Part shown: piece after piece, positions 44,929 to 53,252 of the stretch
How positions within the stretch are numbered: the stretch's first letter is position 1
Layout: every line of letters starts with the position of its first letter
Source of the DNA: Gemmatimonadota bacterium
GTDB taxonomy: Bacteria; Gemmatimonadota; Gemmatimonadetes; Longimicrobiales; Gaopeijiaceae
Direction: 5' to 3'
NCBI GenBank assembly: GCA_028873815.1
Contig: JAPPNN010000004.1
Location: forward strand, 1 to 64,000
DNA: 64,000 bases
The notes under the pieces: model-generated
Told to the model about the DNA's origin: nothing
Database searches by the model: none
Seen by the model: only the letters and a program-made list of their open reading frames with translations
Program-made: the position numbers and the translations under genes

Positions 44929-45801
44929 TCAGCGTCCTCTGTTCGGAGGCGGCGGGGGCGCGACCGCGACCGTCCGTTCCCGCGGCGCCGGCGCTCCGCC
45001 GAACCGGCGCGCGAGCAGGGACGGCACCGTTCGGAGAGGCACCAGCAGGAAGGCGCTCGCCGCGGCCAGCACCAGGGCCAGCGCGACGGCGACGCGCGTG
45101 TCGGACTCGAGGGCGGTATAGATCGCCAGCGGCATGGTCTGGGTGGAGCCCATGAAGTTTCCGGCGAAGAACAGCGTGGCCCCGAACTCACCCAGCGCGC
45201 GGGCCCATGACAGCGCCGCTCCCACGACGAGGCCGGGAAGCGCCAGGGGGACGGCCACGCGGAAGAACGCGCCCGTTGGCGACTGACCCAGCGTTCGGGC
45301 GACGATGAGCAGGTCTTCGTCGACGCGCCGGAACGCGGCTGCCGCGGCCTGCACGTAGAAGGGTGCGGAGACGACCGTCTGCGCCACGACCACGGCGGCG
45401 GTGGTGAAGGGGACCTGGACGCCCAATACCGACATTGTGGGCCCCAGAAGGCCCTGACGCCCAAAGGTCTGCAGAAGCGCGATTCCCATGACTGCGGGGG
45501 GGATGACGATGGGGAGGTCGACCACGAGCTCCACGATCCTGGTGCGCCGGGAGGTCCGGTTCGCCATCCACCAGGCAAGAGGGGTGCCCGTGATCACGAC
45601 GATCACGAGGGTCGCGACGGTGGTGCGTGCGCTGAGCCACAGCGCAGGGCCGAACAGCGGGTGCCGCGCGCCGGCGGCGATGTCGGCGGGCGCGGATGTG
45701 GTGGCCAGCGCGATCAGGGGGACCGCGAGGAGCCCCAGCATGGGCAGCGCGGCAAGGAACCCCCACCGCCCCGCCGCCACCCCCGCGCCCGGCTGCCTCA
45801 T
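44929..45801 (-). CDS. modB: Molybdate-type ABC transporter permease
   Basis: This 290-residue permease has about six transmembrane helices. The cytoplasmic coupling motif is at [20 protein letters not shown], the EFGA signature of ModB/WtpB-type permeases. It starts at ATG 45801, overlapping the modA stop (ATGA). The Pro-rich tail [18 protein letters not shown] is an unusual extension. Confidence 0.9.
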   Translation of the reverse strand: MRQPGAGVAAGRWGFLAALPMLGLLAVPLIALATTSAPADIAAGARHPLFGPALWLSARTTVATLVIVVITGTPLAWWMANRTSRRTRIVELVVDLPIVIPPAVMGIALLQTFGRQGLLGPTMSVLGVQVPFTTAAVVVAQTVVSAPFYVQAAAAAFRRVDEDLLIVARTLGQSPTGAFFRVAVPLALPGLVVGAALSWARALGEFGATLFFAGNFMGSTQTMPLAIYTALESDTRVAVALALVLAAASAFLLVPLRTVPSLLARRFGGAPAPRERTVAVAPPPPPNRGR

Positions 45802-46826
45802 CGCGCGGGCGCGGAGCCGGCCAGGAAGCCCCGGCGCGTCATGATGTCCTGGCCCGCCGGCGACGCCGCGAAGTCGATCCACAGCTCCGCGCCCTCCGGG
45901 TTGGCGGCCGCGGTGAGGGCGCCCATCAGGTAATCGGCGCGCACGTTCACCCCGTCCGGCAGCGGGATCACGCGCACGCGGCCCGGGACGGCATCGGTGC
46001 GGTACACGATGGCGGCGTCGGCGGCGCCCAGCTCGACCTTGGCGCGGGCGAGGCGGACGTTGCTCTCCTCCGACGCGACGCTTCCCAGGACGGCGACCTC
46101 GAAGTCCGTGCCGTGCCGCGTGGCCGCCCTTTGCAGGGCCATGCGCGCGTACCGCCCCGCCGGGACGTGCTCGGTCCCGATCACCAGGCGGCGTGCCCGG
46201 GGAAGGTCGGCGAAGACCGTAATCGCGGCGGGGTTGTCGCGCGGCACGATCACCACGAGCTCGTTGCCCGCAAACACGCGGCTGCCGGTGACCAGACCCG
46301 CGCGCACCAGGGCGTCCATGTGCCGCTGGTCGGCGGACGCGAACACGTCGGCGCGGGCTCCCTGCTCGATCTGGAGCCGCAACACCTGGCTGCCCGCGAA
46401 GATCGGCACCACGTCGATCTCCGGGTGGGCCGCTTCGAACGCACGCGCCAACTCCTGGAACGCCTCGGTCAGCGATGAAGCGGCGAAGACGCGAAGCACG
46501 CCGCGCTCGGGTTCGCCTCCGCCGCACCCCGCGATCAGGACCGCGGCGAGCAGTCCGTGGATAAAGCCGCCCGAGCACCGAGAGCGGCGAGGCGCCGGGC
46601 CGGCAAGGCGCGACGAAGGGCCAGTAGCAGCGCTACGGGCCCGAGGAGCAACGCAGAGCGAAGCGGTCCGGCACGGATGCAACGCCGCTCGAATGCCGGG
46701 GGGATTTTGTCCACGGGCTGCCAGGGCGGCCCGACATGCGCCGCGCCGGTGGCGGCCCCCACCGGCCTTCGCGGCCCAACGGCGAATACGGCGCGACGCC
46801 GCTTGCGGCGCCAGCGCCGGTCTCAC
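45798..46826 (-). CDS. modA: Molybdate-type substrate-binding lipoprotein with an in-frame mobile-element insertion
   Basis: The binding protein of the ModABC system has core motifs [40 protein letters not shown] and the ligand residues of ModA-type proteins. A lipobox (AAVLIAGC) precedes the core. No start codon lies just upstream of it. The frame instead stays open through a 172-bp palindromic element (46550-46721) to GTG 46826, which overlaps the regulator stop (GTGA). Read that way the first 100 residues contain about 57 residues encoded by the element. Joining the two sides with one copy of a CAG duplication gives a reasonable leader, [14 protein letters not shown]. Whether the present long leader still exports the protein is unknown. 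Confidence 0.8.
   Translation of the reverse strand: MRPALAPQAASRRIRRWAAKAGGGRHRRGACRAALAARGQNPPGIRAALHPCRTASLCVAPRARSAATGPSSRLAGPAPRRSRCSGGFIHGLLAAVLIAGCGGGEPERGVLRVFAASSLTEAFQELARAFEAAHPEIDVVPIFAGSQVLRLQIEQGARADVFASADQRHMDALVRAGLVTGSRVFAGNELVVIVPRDNPAAITVFADLPRARRLVIGTEHVPAGRYARMALQRAATRHGTDFEVAVLGSVASEESNVRLARAKVELGAADAAIVYRTDAVPGRVRVIPLPDGVNVRADYLMGALTAAANPEGAELWIDFAASPAGQDIMTRRGFLAGSAPAR
46550..46721. mobile_element. MITE-like palindromic element inside modA
   Basis: This 172-bp element is bounded by inverted repeats. The left end is GCAGTCCGTGGATAAA (46550-46565) and the right end, as reverse complement, is GCAGCCCGTGGACAAA (46706-46721), matching at 14 of 16 positions. The centre folds back on itself (GGGCC-A-GTAGC at 46618-46628 with GCTAC-G-GGCCC at 46632-46642). 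The ends match those of the IS1182 relic at 2600-3527 (GTCCGTGGATAAAG), suggesting past mobilisation by that family. A CAG triplet flanks both sides (46551-46553 and 46722-46724) as a possible duplication. Confidence 0.7.
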
Positions 46827-47935
46827 GCGGCGTCCACCGTGGTGACCTGTCCGCTCAGAGACCCGTCGTAACCCGGAACGTGAGCCATTTCGGCCCGGAA
46901 ATCCGGATCGTCGAGCGTCTCGATCAGCCGCGGGACCGGCGATTTCGAGGTGTGGTCGGCCGGGAGAACCAGGTCAAAGCGCTCTTCCGTGATGGGCACG
47001 AAGTCCAACCCCTCGGCCAGCGCGGCGCTCTCGATCGCGATGCCGACGTCGGCCGCTCCCCAGTGCACCAGCCGCGCCACGTCGCGATGATTCGCGGCCA
47101 GGGGTCCGCTGTCGTCCGGCGCGCCGCCGCCAGCCTCCGCGACCAGGCGCGCGGCGAGGTCGTGGGCCCCGGACCCCGCCTCACGGCGAACGACGCGCAC
47201 CCCCTCGCGGAGCAGGTCGGCACCGCCGGTGATACCCAGCGGATTGCCCGCACGAACGACGAGACCCTGGCGCCAGCGCGTCAGGTTGGCCACGAGCAGC
47301 CGCTGGTCCGGAAGCGCGCGCCGGGCGGCTGCCGCCGTGTCACCGTCGGGATCGTCGCTCGACCGGTGCAGGCCCGCGACGTGCACCAACCCGGCACCGA
47401 GCAGTTCCATTGCGCGGCGGTTTCCCGCCGACAGCCATGTCACGCGCGCATCGCGGAATCGCCGGTCCACCCGGTCCGCCAGCGCGCCCAGGAGCGGCGC
47501 ACATCCTGCGACGAGAACGTTCTGGCGGAGCTGTGTCGTCGTCCCGAGCGGGCGCACCGTGACATCCGCACCGCTCCCCTCGGAGGTGATGATCCCGTCG
47601 GCGGCGCTGCTTGCGTGCGCGGGCAGGCGGTGCGCGACCCAGCGGTCCCCAACCCGGCCCAGGGCCACGCGCGACCCGCCCGCGTCCCCCTCCGCTGACG
47701 GCGCGAGGCGAGCGCCGATTCCGCCGTCGGCCGCCAGCCGGAAGATTTCCTCTATCCCGCACCCCAGGGAGTAGGCGATGCGGAGCGCGAGCCGGGTGGA
47801 CGGAACGTTGCGGCCGGCCTCGATCGCCAGAATGGCCTGCCGGGAGACGCCGACCTGCTCCGCCAGGGCCGTCTGTGACAGCCTGGCCTCCTTCCGCCTG
47901 TTCTTCAGCTGGTTCTCGAATCCGTGCTCGCTCAT
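46823..47935 (-). CDS. XRE-HTH regulator with periplasmic-binding-protein-like domain
   Basis: This 370-residue regulator has an N-terminal XRE helix-turn-helix (SQTALAEQVGVSRQAILAIE, residues about 20-40). A C-terminal PBP-like domain of the molybdate-binding type (COG1910/PF12727-like) follows, with segments such as VLVAGCAPLLGALADRV and GLVVRAGNPLGI. It is likely to sense the ligand carried by the ModABC system and control its own operon. ATG 47935 with AGGAGA upstream fits better than the longer frame. It is coupled to modA by GTGA. The 28-bp site just upstream (47974-48001) also precedes the Rieske operon. Confidence 0.82.
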   Translation of the reverse strand: MSEHGFENQLKNRRKEARLSQTALAEQVGVSRQAILAIEAGRNVPSTRLALRIAYSLGCGIEEIFRLAADGGIGARLAPSAEGDAGGSRVALGRVGDRWVAHRLPAHASSAADGIITSEGSGADVTVRPLGTTTQLRQNVLVAGCAPLLGALADRVDRRFRDARVTWLSAGNRRAMELLGAGLVHVAGLHRSSDDPDGDTAAAARRALPDQRLLVANLTRWRQGLVVRAGNPLGITGGADLLREGVRVVRREAGSGAHDLAARLVAEAGGGAPDDSGPLAANHRDVARLVHWGAADVGIAIESAALAEGLDFVPITEERFDLVLPADHTSKSPVPRLIETLDDPDFRAEMAHVPGYDGSLSGQVTTVDAA

Positions 47936-47973
47936 GGCATCTCTCCTGTTGGCCGAATGGGGAGTCGCCACAA

Positions 47974-48001
47974 TGTAACGTCTACATTACATAATGTAAA
48001 C
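47974..48001. promoter_or_regulatory. Palindromic operator-like site upstream of the XRE regulator/mod operon
   Basis: The site has AATGTAA at the left and a perfect palindrome TTACATAATGTAA at 47989-48001, matching 24 of 28 positions of 27185-27212. A self-palindrome AACTATAGTT follows at 48001-48010. On the minus strand a TTTACA / 17 bp / TACATT promoter-like pair overlaps it, 38 nt before the regulator start codon. This is consistent with autorepression by the XRE protein. Confidence 0.65.
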
Positions 48002-48026
48002 TATAGTTGACTTTTTCGCGGGACTC

Positions 48027-48680
48027 CTATGCCATGTGCGGGCGAATCGCCTGTGCGAGCGAGACCTCGATGTCCCAGACCGCAGCGGTTACCGCGCGGC
48101 CGATGAGGTCCATTTTGCGAATCAGTTCAATTCGTGGGAGCACCGCGCGCAGTTCGCGCTTCGAGAGGAGTTCCGCGAAGATGCCGCAGGCGTCGGCCAG
48201 GCCGATCATCACTACGTCGCGAGGCGTGGGAACGATGTCGCTGAAGAGGACTTCCATCAGACGCAGCTTTACTTCGCGCTCGGCCTTGCCGTCGATGACC
48301 GGGTAGCGCCGGGACCGGAACACCCACAGGAAGCGGTCTTCGCGGCGCTCGAGGATCCCGCGTTCGATGAGGCGGTCGATCGCCGTTTCGCGAATGTCGT
48401 CGGACATTCCGGAAGCCCGCTCGACCCAAAACCGTGCGTCGCGCTGGTGCTCGTGCGCGGCGATGTCGGCCAGCACCGGATCGAGAATTGCGTCGTTCAT
48501 CGGCGTCGGGTCGACGAGGATCAGCTTCTCCATGTCGGTGTCGATCCGGTCTTCCAGCGCCAGGTCCATGAGGACCGCACCGCCGAGCGCGTAGCGCAGG
48601 GACCAGTCGGGCACCCGGATGAACCTCTCCTCGTCGTCGTCGAGGAGGAGCAACATGACCTCTTCCGCGAATCTCAGCAT
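48027..48680 (-). CDS. GPP34 (GOLPH3/VPS74)-family protein
   Basis: This 217-residue protein matches the GPP34 fold: MLRFAEEVMLLLLDDDEERF at the start, ALGGAVLMDLALEDRIDTD, RLIERGILERREDRFLWVF and a C-terminal helical AVTAAVWDIEVSLAQA. Eukaryotic members bind phosphoinositides; bacterial members are uncharacterised. ATG 48680 has AAGGA upstream. The gene stands alone between the mod regulator and the FAD oxidoreductase. Confidence 0.85.
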   Translation of the reverse strand: MLRFAEEVMLLLLDDDEERFIRVPDWSLRYALGGAVLMDLALEDRIDTDMEKLILVDPTPMNDAILDPVLADIAAHEHQRDARFWVERASGMSDDIRETAIDRLIERGILERREDRFLWVFRSRRYPVIDGKAEREVKLRLMEVLFSDIVPTPRDVVMIGLADACGIFAELLSKRELRAVLPRIELIRKMDLIGRAVTAAVWDIEVSLAQAIRPHMA

Positions 48681-48751
48681 GGTTCTCGGTTCCTTGCGGT
48701 GAAATCGCCCGCCCGGGCGCTGCCGGCTCCAGGAGATTGTGCTGCCGGCCC

Positions 48752-49918
48752 CTAAAAGATATTGACTTCGACTTCTCGCTGCTCTTCCCGGAAGCGCGCA
48801 TGGCGGAAGGCGGCGATGTCGAGCGTGTGGGAGCGGCCGTCGGCGGCCAGTTCCGACACCGCGAGTCCGGTCGCGGGCGAGTGCATGATCCCGTGGCCGG
48901 AAAACCCGCATGCGTCGATCCATCCCTCTGCTTCCGGGTGGAAGCCGATTACCGGGCTGTTGTCGGGGGTGACGCCGTAGTACCCCCACCAGCTGCCCTG
49001 GCGGTCCACGCCCAGGTCGGCCCACCAGGGGTAGCGCTCGACGCCGGTGATCAGCACGTGCTCCAGCCAGCTCCAGTCGATGCCCTCGGTAAAGCCGTCG
49101 TCGGCGTGGGCATCGAGGCCGAACAGGATCCGGTCGCCCTCGCTCCTCAGGTAGACGCCGGTACCGAGATCGATGGTGAGCGGGTAGACGCGCTCGGCCG
49201 CGACGGGTGCGCTCAGGAAGATCTGGATGCGCTTCGGCCGCACCGGCACCTCGAGGCCGGCCAGGCGCCCGAGGACGCCCGACCAGGCGCCGGCGGCGTT
49301 GACGACGTGGCCGCACGCGAAGGCCTCGCCGCCCGCTTCGAGCGCCCAGCCGCGGCCCTCGCGCCGCACTGCGGCCACGGCGTGGCGGAACCGGTAGTCG
49401 ACCCCGCATTGGCGTCCCATGGCGACCCAGGCGTGCGTTGCCATGTGCGGATCGATGATCCCGTCCCAGGGGCCGTACGTGGCGCCGCCGAGGTCGTCGG
49501 TATCCATGGGGACGTACCGGCGCACGTCGGCGGGCTGCAGGACCTCGACGGGAGCGCCGAGGCTGTGCTGGAGCGCCACGGACTCCAGGTGACCGTCCCA
49601 TCGCTCGGGTGGGACCAGGAGCAGGTAGCCGATGTCGCGATAGCCGATCTCGAAGCCGTGCCGTTCGCGGAAGTCGCGGTAGACGGGCAGGGAGTACATC
49701 GAGAACTCGATGTTGGGACGCGTGGTGAACTGGACGCGCACGCCGGCCGCGCTGCGCCCCGTCGAGCCGAGAGCGGGCGCGGCTTCGCGTTCGAGCACGG
49801 TCACCGACAGCCCGCGCCGGGCCAGGTGGTATGCGCAACTGGCCCCCACGATGCCGGCGCCGACCACGACGACGTCGCTGGTGTGGGTGGCCCCGCCAGG
49901 CGGGTGTGCGGGGGTCAC
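48752..49918 (-). CDS. FAD-dependent amino-acid oxidoreductase (DAO family)
   Basis: This 388-residue flavoprotein has its FAD-binding motif in DVVVVGAGIVGASCAYHLARRG. GSTGRSAAGVRVQF and the C-terminal CGFSGHGIMHSPATGLAVSE belong to the DAO superfamily (glycine/D-amino-acid or sarcosine oxidase-like). Its position in a peptide and D-amino-acid island suggests an amine or amino-acid substrate. GTG 49918 was chosen because it avoids overlapping the upstream gene. It is the last gene of the GntR-led minus operon. Confidence 0.85.
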   Translation of the reverse strand: MTPAHPPGGATHTSDVVVVGAGIVGASCAYHLARRGLSVTVLEREAAPALGSTGRSAAGVRVQFTTRPNIEFSMYSLPVYRDFRERHGFEIGYRDIGYLLLVPPERWDGHLESVALQHSLGAPVEVLQPADVRRYVPMDTDDLGGATYGPWDGIIDPHMATHAWVAMGRQCGVDYRFRHAVAAVRREGRGWALEAGGEAFACGHVVNAAGAWSGVLGRLAGLEVPVRPKRIQIFLSAPVAAERVYPLTIDLGTGVYLRSEGDRILFGLDAHADDGFTEGIDWSWLEHVLITGVERYPWWADLGVDRQGSWWGYYGVTPDNSPVIGFHPEAEGWIDACGFSGHGIMHSPATGLAVSELAADGRSHTLDIAAFRHARFREEQREVEVNIF

Positions 49919-49931
49919 GGCACCGCTGCCC

Positions 49932-51458
49932 TCACCGCCTGGTGAACGCGACGCTTCCTTCGATCTCCGCGTGCAGAACCGCGACCTTCCCATCGGTGCC
50001 GATTTCGAAGCGGAGAAACTCCTGCGGGTTGACCGGATCCGTCCAGGTGCTGCGGAACGTGTCGTAGTGCCAGTGCTCGAGGGTGCCCTCGAACCCCGCC
50101 CCGAACGTGGCGCGAAGACCCCCGTCCTGCTCGGTCACGACGATTTCGCCGTACATGTCGCTCTCGTAGGTGCCGGCATACTCGGCCAGCGCCAGCGTCG
50201 GGGACGTGCCCTCCACGCGGCCTTCCTCGACCTGCCGCGCCTGGGCGCGGGCCTGTTCTTCGAGCTCGGCGAAAGTCTCCTTCATCATCTCGTTCCATGG
50301 CAACTGCTCACCGCCCTCGAGGCGGTCGACGAGATGGTGGGCAAGCGCGCTCGTGAATCCGTTGGCGCCGTTCAGGTTGGTGAGGATCACCCAGCCGTAG
50401 TCGCGTTCCGGAACCATGACGACCAAAGCCGTCATTCCGTCGATGTTGCCCCCGTGGGACACCATCTTGATATCGCGGTAGTCGGTCAGGAACCAGCCCA
50501 GCCCGTACAGCAGGAAATCCGACTCGGGAAAGACGGCCGACCACAGACCCTCGGGTCGCATGAACATCTGGGCGGTGTGCATCTCGGCGACCGCCGCTTC
50601 CGATATCAGCCGCTCGCCTTCGTACTCGCCGCCGCCCAGCTGCAGCCGGACCCACTGGGCCACCTGCATGACGCTTGAATTGATCGAGCCCGCGGGCCCC
50701 GCGTTGTCGATGTCCCGGTACGGTACCGCCACGAGCTCGCCGTCGGGTGTTTCGATGTGCGGCTCGGCTACGTTGTCCAGCCTGCCGAGCGGCCCGATCA
50801 GGGTCGTGCTGCGGGCCATGCCCAGCGGCTTGAAGATGCGCGCGGCCAGGAAGTCGTCCCAGCTCATCCCCGAAACCGCCTTGATGACCTCGCCCGCCGC
50901 GATCCACGTCGTGTTGTTGTACTGGAAGGTCGAACGCAGCGGGAAGGTGACCGGCTGGTGGCGGACCCGATCGAGGATCTCCGTGCGGGTGAGCCCGCTC
51001 GCATACCAGATGCGGTCGCCGCGCAGGAGCCCGGTGTTGTGGCTCATCAGGTCCCGGATGCGGATGTTGCGGGTGATGTAGGGATCGCTCAGCTGGAACG
51101 TGGGAAGGTGATCGACCACCCGGTCATCCCAGGACAGCTTGTCCTCGTCGACGAGCATCGCGATCGCGGCGGCGGTGAACGCCTTCGAGGACGAGCCGAT
51201 CGCGAAGATGGTGTTCTCGTCGACGGGGTCGGAGCCGCCGATCCTCTTGACGCCGAACCCCCTGGCGTAGGTGACCTCGTCGCCCTGCACGATGGCGATA
51301 CCGGCGCCCGGGATGCTCCAGTCCTGCATCATCTCCTGGATGGTCTCGTCCAGCCCGGCCAGCGGATCCTGGCCCGAGGCGGAGGTCGCCGGGGCAAGGA
51401 GAAGCAGAAGCGCGGTCGCCGTCGCGACCAGCCCTGCGCGGATTCGCAGCATGTTCAT
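49932..51458 (-). CDS. Serine hydrolase, beta-lactamase fold (class C/D-peptidase-like)
   Basis: This is a 508-residue secreted enzyme. After signal peptide LVATATALLLLLAPATSASG, the catalytic Ser is in GSSSKAFTAAAIAML (SxxK), the Tyr motif in FQYNNTTWIAAGEV (YxN), and an HGG-type third motif in SHGGNIDGM. The C-terminal 100 residues form a DUF3471-like lipocalin-type domain. Relatives act on D-amino-acid peptides, esters or amides. It starts at ATG 51458, overlapping the GntR stop (TGATG). Confidence 0.87.
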   Translation of the reverse strand: MNMLRIRAGLVATATALLLLLAPATSASGQDPLAGLDETIQEMMQDWSIPGAGIAIVQGDEVTYARGFGVKRIGGSDPVDENTIFAIGSSSKAFTAAAIAMLVDEDKLSWDDRVVDHLPTFQLSDPYITRNIRIRDLMSHNTGLLRGDRIWYASGLTRTEILDRVRHQPVTFPLRSTFQYNNTTWIAAGEVIKAVSGMSWDDFLAARIFKPLGMARSTTLIGPLGRLDNVAEPHIETPDGELVAVPYRDIDNAGPAGSINSSVMQVAQWVRLQLGGGEYEGERLISEAAVAEMHTAQMFMRPEGLWSAVFPESDFLLYGLGWFLTDYRDIKMVSHGGNIDGMTALVVMVPERDYGWVILTNLNGANGFTSALAHHLVDRLEGGEQLPWNEMMKETFAELEEQARAQARQVEEGRVEGTSPTLALAEYAGTYESDMYGEIVVTEQDGGLRATFGAGFEGTLEHWHYDTFRSTWTDPVNPQEFLRFEIGTDGKVAVLHAEIEGSVAFTRR

Positions 51459-52156
51459 CACCAACTCCCGAGTTCGCCAGCCCGCGCGATTACGCCGGAC
51501 AACCTGCCTGCCGCGTTGCGCCAGTTGGTCCGCACCGAGGTCTGAGCCAGGTCGGGATCGCCGGCCGCGATGGCGTCGACAATCACCTGGTGTTCCTGTA
51601 CCGACACCGCGATCTGGTCCAGCAGGGCGTCGACGTAAAGCCGCGTGTACCGTTCGGCCTGCGGTTTGATGGCGTCGTGCAGGGCCAGAAGCCGGGGGCC
51701 GGCGCCCCCTTCCACGTAAGTCCGGTGGAAACGATTGTCGAGTTGAAAGATCCACTCTCTTGAGGGTGTGGTGCCCTGGGCCTCGGCAAGAAGCTCGGCG
51801 TTGGTCTTGTTCAGGTCCGCGACCAGTTCATCGCGGTCGTCGCGGCCCGCGGCGCTCCAGGCCGCGAGTCCCTCCATCTCGCCGACGATGTGTAGCAACT
51901 CGAACGCATCGTCCTGGGTGAGCGGCGCCACGTAGGGGCGGCTCTGACGCCCGGTGCCGGGATCGCTGATATAGCCCTCCTGCATGAGGCGCTGCAGCGC
52001 GCTTCGAACCGGCGTGCGGCTCAGCCCCAGGCGCTCGGCGACTTCCGTTTCGATCAGCCGGGAGCCCGGCGCCAACCTGCCGTGGACGATCAGTTCGCGA
52101 AGGTGCCGGTAGGCTTGAGTCCCTCGGTCGCTGGTTCCGGTTCTCGCAGGCGACAT
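51458..52156 (-). CDS. GntR/FCD-family transcriptional regulator
   Basis: This 232-residue regulator has an N-terminal winged helix (QAYRHLRELIVHGRLAPGSR, then ETEVAERLGLSRTPVRSALQ). An all-helical FCD domain follows, with metal-ligand type residues in DNRFHRTYVEGG and VQEHQVIVDAI. These sensors bind small organic acids. ATG 52156 is preferred; TTG 52201 would add 15 residues. Divergent from the GNAT gene, it probably controls both directions of the island from the 52157-52339 region. Confidence 0.88.
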   Translation of the reverse strand: MSPARTGTSDRGTQAYRHLRELIVHGRLAPGSRLIETEVAERLGLSRTPVRSALQRLMQEGYISDPGTGRQSRPYVAPLTQDDAFELLHIVGEMEGLAAWSAAGRDDRDELVADLNKTNAELLAEAQGTTPSREWIFQLDNRFHRTYVEGGAGPRLLALHDAIKPQAERYTRLYVDALLDQIAVSVQEHQVIVDAIAAGDPDLAQTSVRTNWRNAAGRLSGVIARAGELGSW

Positions 52157-52339
52157 GTTTCCGGTCCGTGAAATCGTGGCCTTCTCCCCACACGAGGACA
52201 ACCATGAAAACTAACATGTTGAATGTGTATTGCAGTTTTGTTCGCACTTTTGGATACCTTGCCGTATCCGATTCCACGCTGTAGGATTGGCGGCACGGCA
52301 AACACCTGGCGGATCGTCCCTCACAACCTTCGGAGCGCC

Positions 52340-53218
52340 ATGCCCGACCTCGCGCCGCAGTCCTCGGAAGCCATCATGACCGCCGTCGACGGGTCTCCGC
52401 GTGACGGGCAGTCGGCCGACGCCGCGCAAATCGAGATCCGTTCCGCGAAAACGCGGGAGGACTTCGAAGCGTGCGTCGAGTTGCAGCGCGACACATGGGG
52501 CCGGTCCTTCTCGGAAGTCGTTCCGATCAGCATGATGCAGGTCACGGGCAAGATGGGCGGGATCTGCATGGGGGCCTTCGCTCCCGGCGGCGAGATGCTC
52601 GGCGTGGTGTACGGAGTCACCGGCATTCGCAACGGCGAACTCGCCCATTGGTCCCACATGCTGGCGGTGCGGCCGCGGGCGCGGAACATGGGGATCGGCA
52701 AGAGGCTGAAGCTCGCCCAGCGGGAAGCGCTGGTGGCGCAGGGCGTGAACACGATGTACTGGACCTACGATCCCCTGGTGGCCCGCAACGCCCACCTCAA
52801 CCTGAACCTCCTCGGAGCGTCGATCGATCGCTTCGTACCCGACATGTACGGGGCCTCGGACAGCGATCTGCACCGTTTGGGAACCGACAGGTTCATCGTC
52901 AGGTGGGACCTGAACCGCGAGAGCAACGCCGTGGCCAGTGCGCGCCGCGAAGCGCGGGCCCGACGCGGTGGCTCGCGGCCGATGCTCGGGATTCCGGGCG
53001 ACAACACCCGGATTCCCCGTGGCCACGATGCGGTCGAAGTGGTGATCCCGAGCGACATCGAAGCCGTCGAGGCGAGCTCGTTCGACGAGGCGCTCGAGTG
53101 GCGGCACGCGTCACGCCGCGCGTTCCAGCAGCTTCTGGACGGCCGCTACGAGGTGAGCGGCTTCATCGCGGGACGAAAACACGCGAGATACGTGGTTTCG
53201 CGAGTAGCCGGGCGGTAA
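52340..53218 (+). CDS. GNAT-family acetyltransferase (COG3375-like)
   Basis: This 292-residue predicted acetyltransferase has an acetyl-CoA-binding segment visible as SHMLAVRPRARNMGIGKRLK. The upstream CVELQRDTWG and the downstream YDPLVARNAHLNLNLLGA fit the COG3375 group of large GNAT proteins. ATG 52340 follows GGAG. It is the first gene of the plus-strand arm, 34 nt before the S9 peptidase, so it may modify amino acids released by that pathway. Confidence 0.85.
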   Translation: MPDLAPQSSEAIMTAVDGSPRDGQSADAAQIEIRSAKTREDFEACVELQRDTWGRSFSEVVPISMMQVTGKMGGICMGAFAPGGEMLGVVYGVTGIRNGELAHWSHMLAVRPRARNMGIGKRLKLAQREALVAQGVNTMYWTYDPLVARNAHLNLNLLGASIDRFVPDMYGASDSDLHRLGTDRFIVRWDLNRESNAVASARREARARRGGSRPMLGIPGDNTRIPRGHDAVEVVIPSDIEAVEASSFDEALEWRHASRRAFQQLLDGRYEVSGFIAGRKHARYVVSRVAGR

Positions 53219-53252
53219 CGCATAGCCGAGCGGTAATGAAAGGAGCTTTTCC

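Noticed and set aside
47936-48026. Molybdenum-cofactor riboswitch before the mod regulator
   Set aside because: The region is short and explained by an inverted-repeat operator; no moco aptamer pattern is visible.
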